Origin: Salinicola corii
GTDB lineage: Bacteria; Pseudomonadota; Gammaproteobacteria; Pseudomonadales; Halomonadaceae
Direction of reading: 5' to 3'
DNA: 64,000 nt
Assembly (NCBI RefSeq): GCF_008298015.1
Contig: NZ_VTPX01000007.1
Coordinates: 180,852-244,851 of the forward strand
Below the pieces are notes generated by a model, which did not search any database, had not been told where the DNA came from, and worked only from the letters and a program-made list of their open reading frames with translations. The translations under genes and the position numbers were made by a program. Positions 63,925 to 64,000 of this stretch are shown one piece after another. Numbering within the stretch: the stretch's first letter is position 1; each line of letters begins with the position of its first letter.

Positions 63925-64000
63925 ATGGCGAGATACGATGAGAGCTTCAAACTGCGGGTTGTTCAGCAGTGTTTGCGTGAGGATGTCAGTCAGAGGGAGG
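63925..64000 (+). CDS. IS3-family transposase OrfA, N-terminal fragment
   Basis: The first 25 codons (MARYDESFKLRVVQQCLRED, then VSQRE) match the helix-turn-helix start of IS150-type OrfA. The rest is outside the window, so intactness is unknown. No ribosome site is visible because the terminator T-run directly precedes the ATG, as in tightly controlled IS leaders. Confidence 0.8.
   Translation, partial: MARYDESFKLRVVQQCLREDVSQRE

Larger units (their letters stand above)
63874..64000 (+). mobile_element. Left end of an IS3-family (IS150-like) insertion sequence, cut by window edge
   Basis: From 63874 the sequence TGAACTGCACCCCGAAAG followed by TTGGACA matches the TG-ACTGCACCC...TTGGAC left terminal repeat style of IS150-group elements, and a transposase OrfA starts 51 bases in. 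The other end lies outside the window. The 99 bases between the LysR stop and the IS hold only a small ACCGCC/GGCGGT hairpin. Confidence 0.8.

Overview
This 64 kb window is GC-rich and densely coded. It looks like chromosomal DNA from a Gammaproteobacterium, most likely family Halomonadaceae (Halomonas/Salinicola-like). That placement is inferred from the conserved ftsB-ispD-ispF-truD-surE-pcm-(DUF368)-nlpD-rpoS cluster, the BCCT-type transporter, the YnfL/YnfM pair and the general protein flavour; no rRNA or tRNA marker is present to fix it. Most of the window is ordinary chromosome. The accessory part is modular: transporter, enzyme and regulator sets.

Region by region: 1-3.1 kb carries a truncated lipid A acyltransferase gene, alr and a TolC-type outer membrane gene. 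3.4-10.9 kb is the leftward housekeeping operon from ftsB down to rpoS, with many 4-base overlaps. 11-17.5 kb holds a NIF3-like protein, two Nudix hydrolases, a 2OG-Fe(II) oxygenase and two MFS transporters. 16.6-22.2 kb is an abgR / abgT-abgA-abgB locus for p-aminobenzoyl-glutamate use, with a LysR-type box and a 4-base duplication that changes the end of AbgT. 22-30 kb has a second LpxL-type acyltransferase, pirin, LysR/VOC and ynfL/ynfM divergent pairs and anmK. 30-33.7 kb is a TPP riboswitch, thiC and a dicarboxylate/glutamate symporter.

33.7-43 kb holds a parvulin with a CsbD remnant behind it, a glutaredoxin-like protein, an aminotransferase, adenosine/adenine deaminase, LysE, DinB and HAD proteins, and an aldehyde dehydrogenase-PucR pair. 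42.4-50.6 kb is a complete deoxynucleoside system: deoR and the Tsx porin on one strand, and nupC-deoC-deoA-deoB-deoD-cdd on the other. Together they cover outer-membrane entry, inner-membrane import, phosphorolysis, deamination and aldolase cleavage. 51-56 kb is a sulfatase locus: a type I sulfatase with a Cys-type active site, its own formylglycine-generating enzyme, an MHS-type transporter and a divergent SorC-type regulator with candidate operators between. 56-57.6 kb encodes a TerB-like/coiled-coil/J-domain protein interrupted by an amber codon, coupled to a tail-anchored protein with a degenerate J-like domain. 57.6-63.8 kb carries a CurA-like oxidoreductase, DUF3820, a 131-base palindromic element, and a BCCT transporter translationally coupled to a CocE/NonD hydrolase, followed by a LysR regulator. 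The window ends inside the left end of an IS3-family (IS150-like) element.

The most rewarding places for a second look are the BCCT-CocE pair, the J-domain pair, the thiC riboswitch with its abutting 16-bp hairpin and possible RBS sequestration, the hairpin that hides the ribosome binding site of a small membrane protein at 22.3 kb, the sulfatase locus operators, and the palindromic element at 59 kb.
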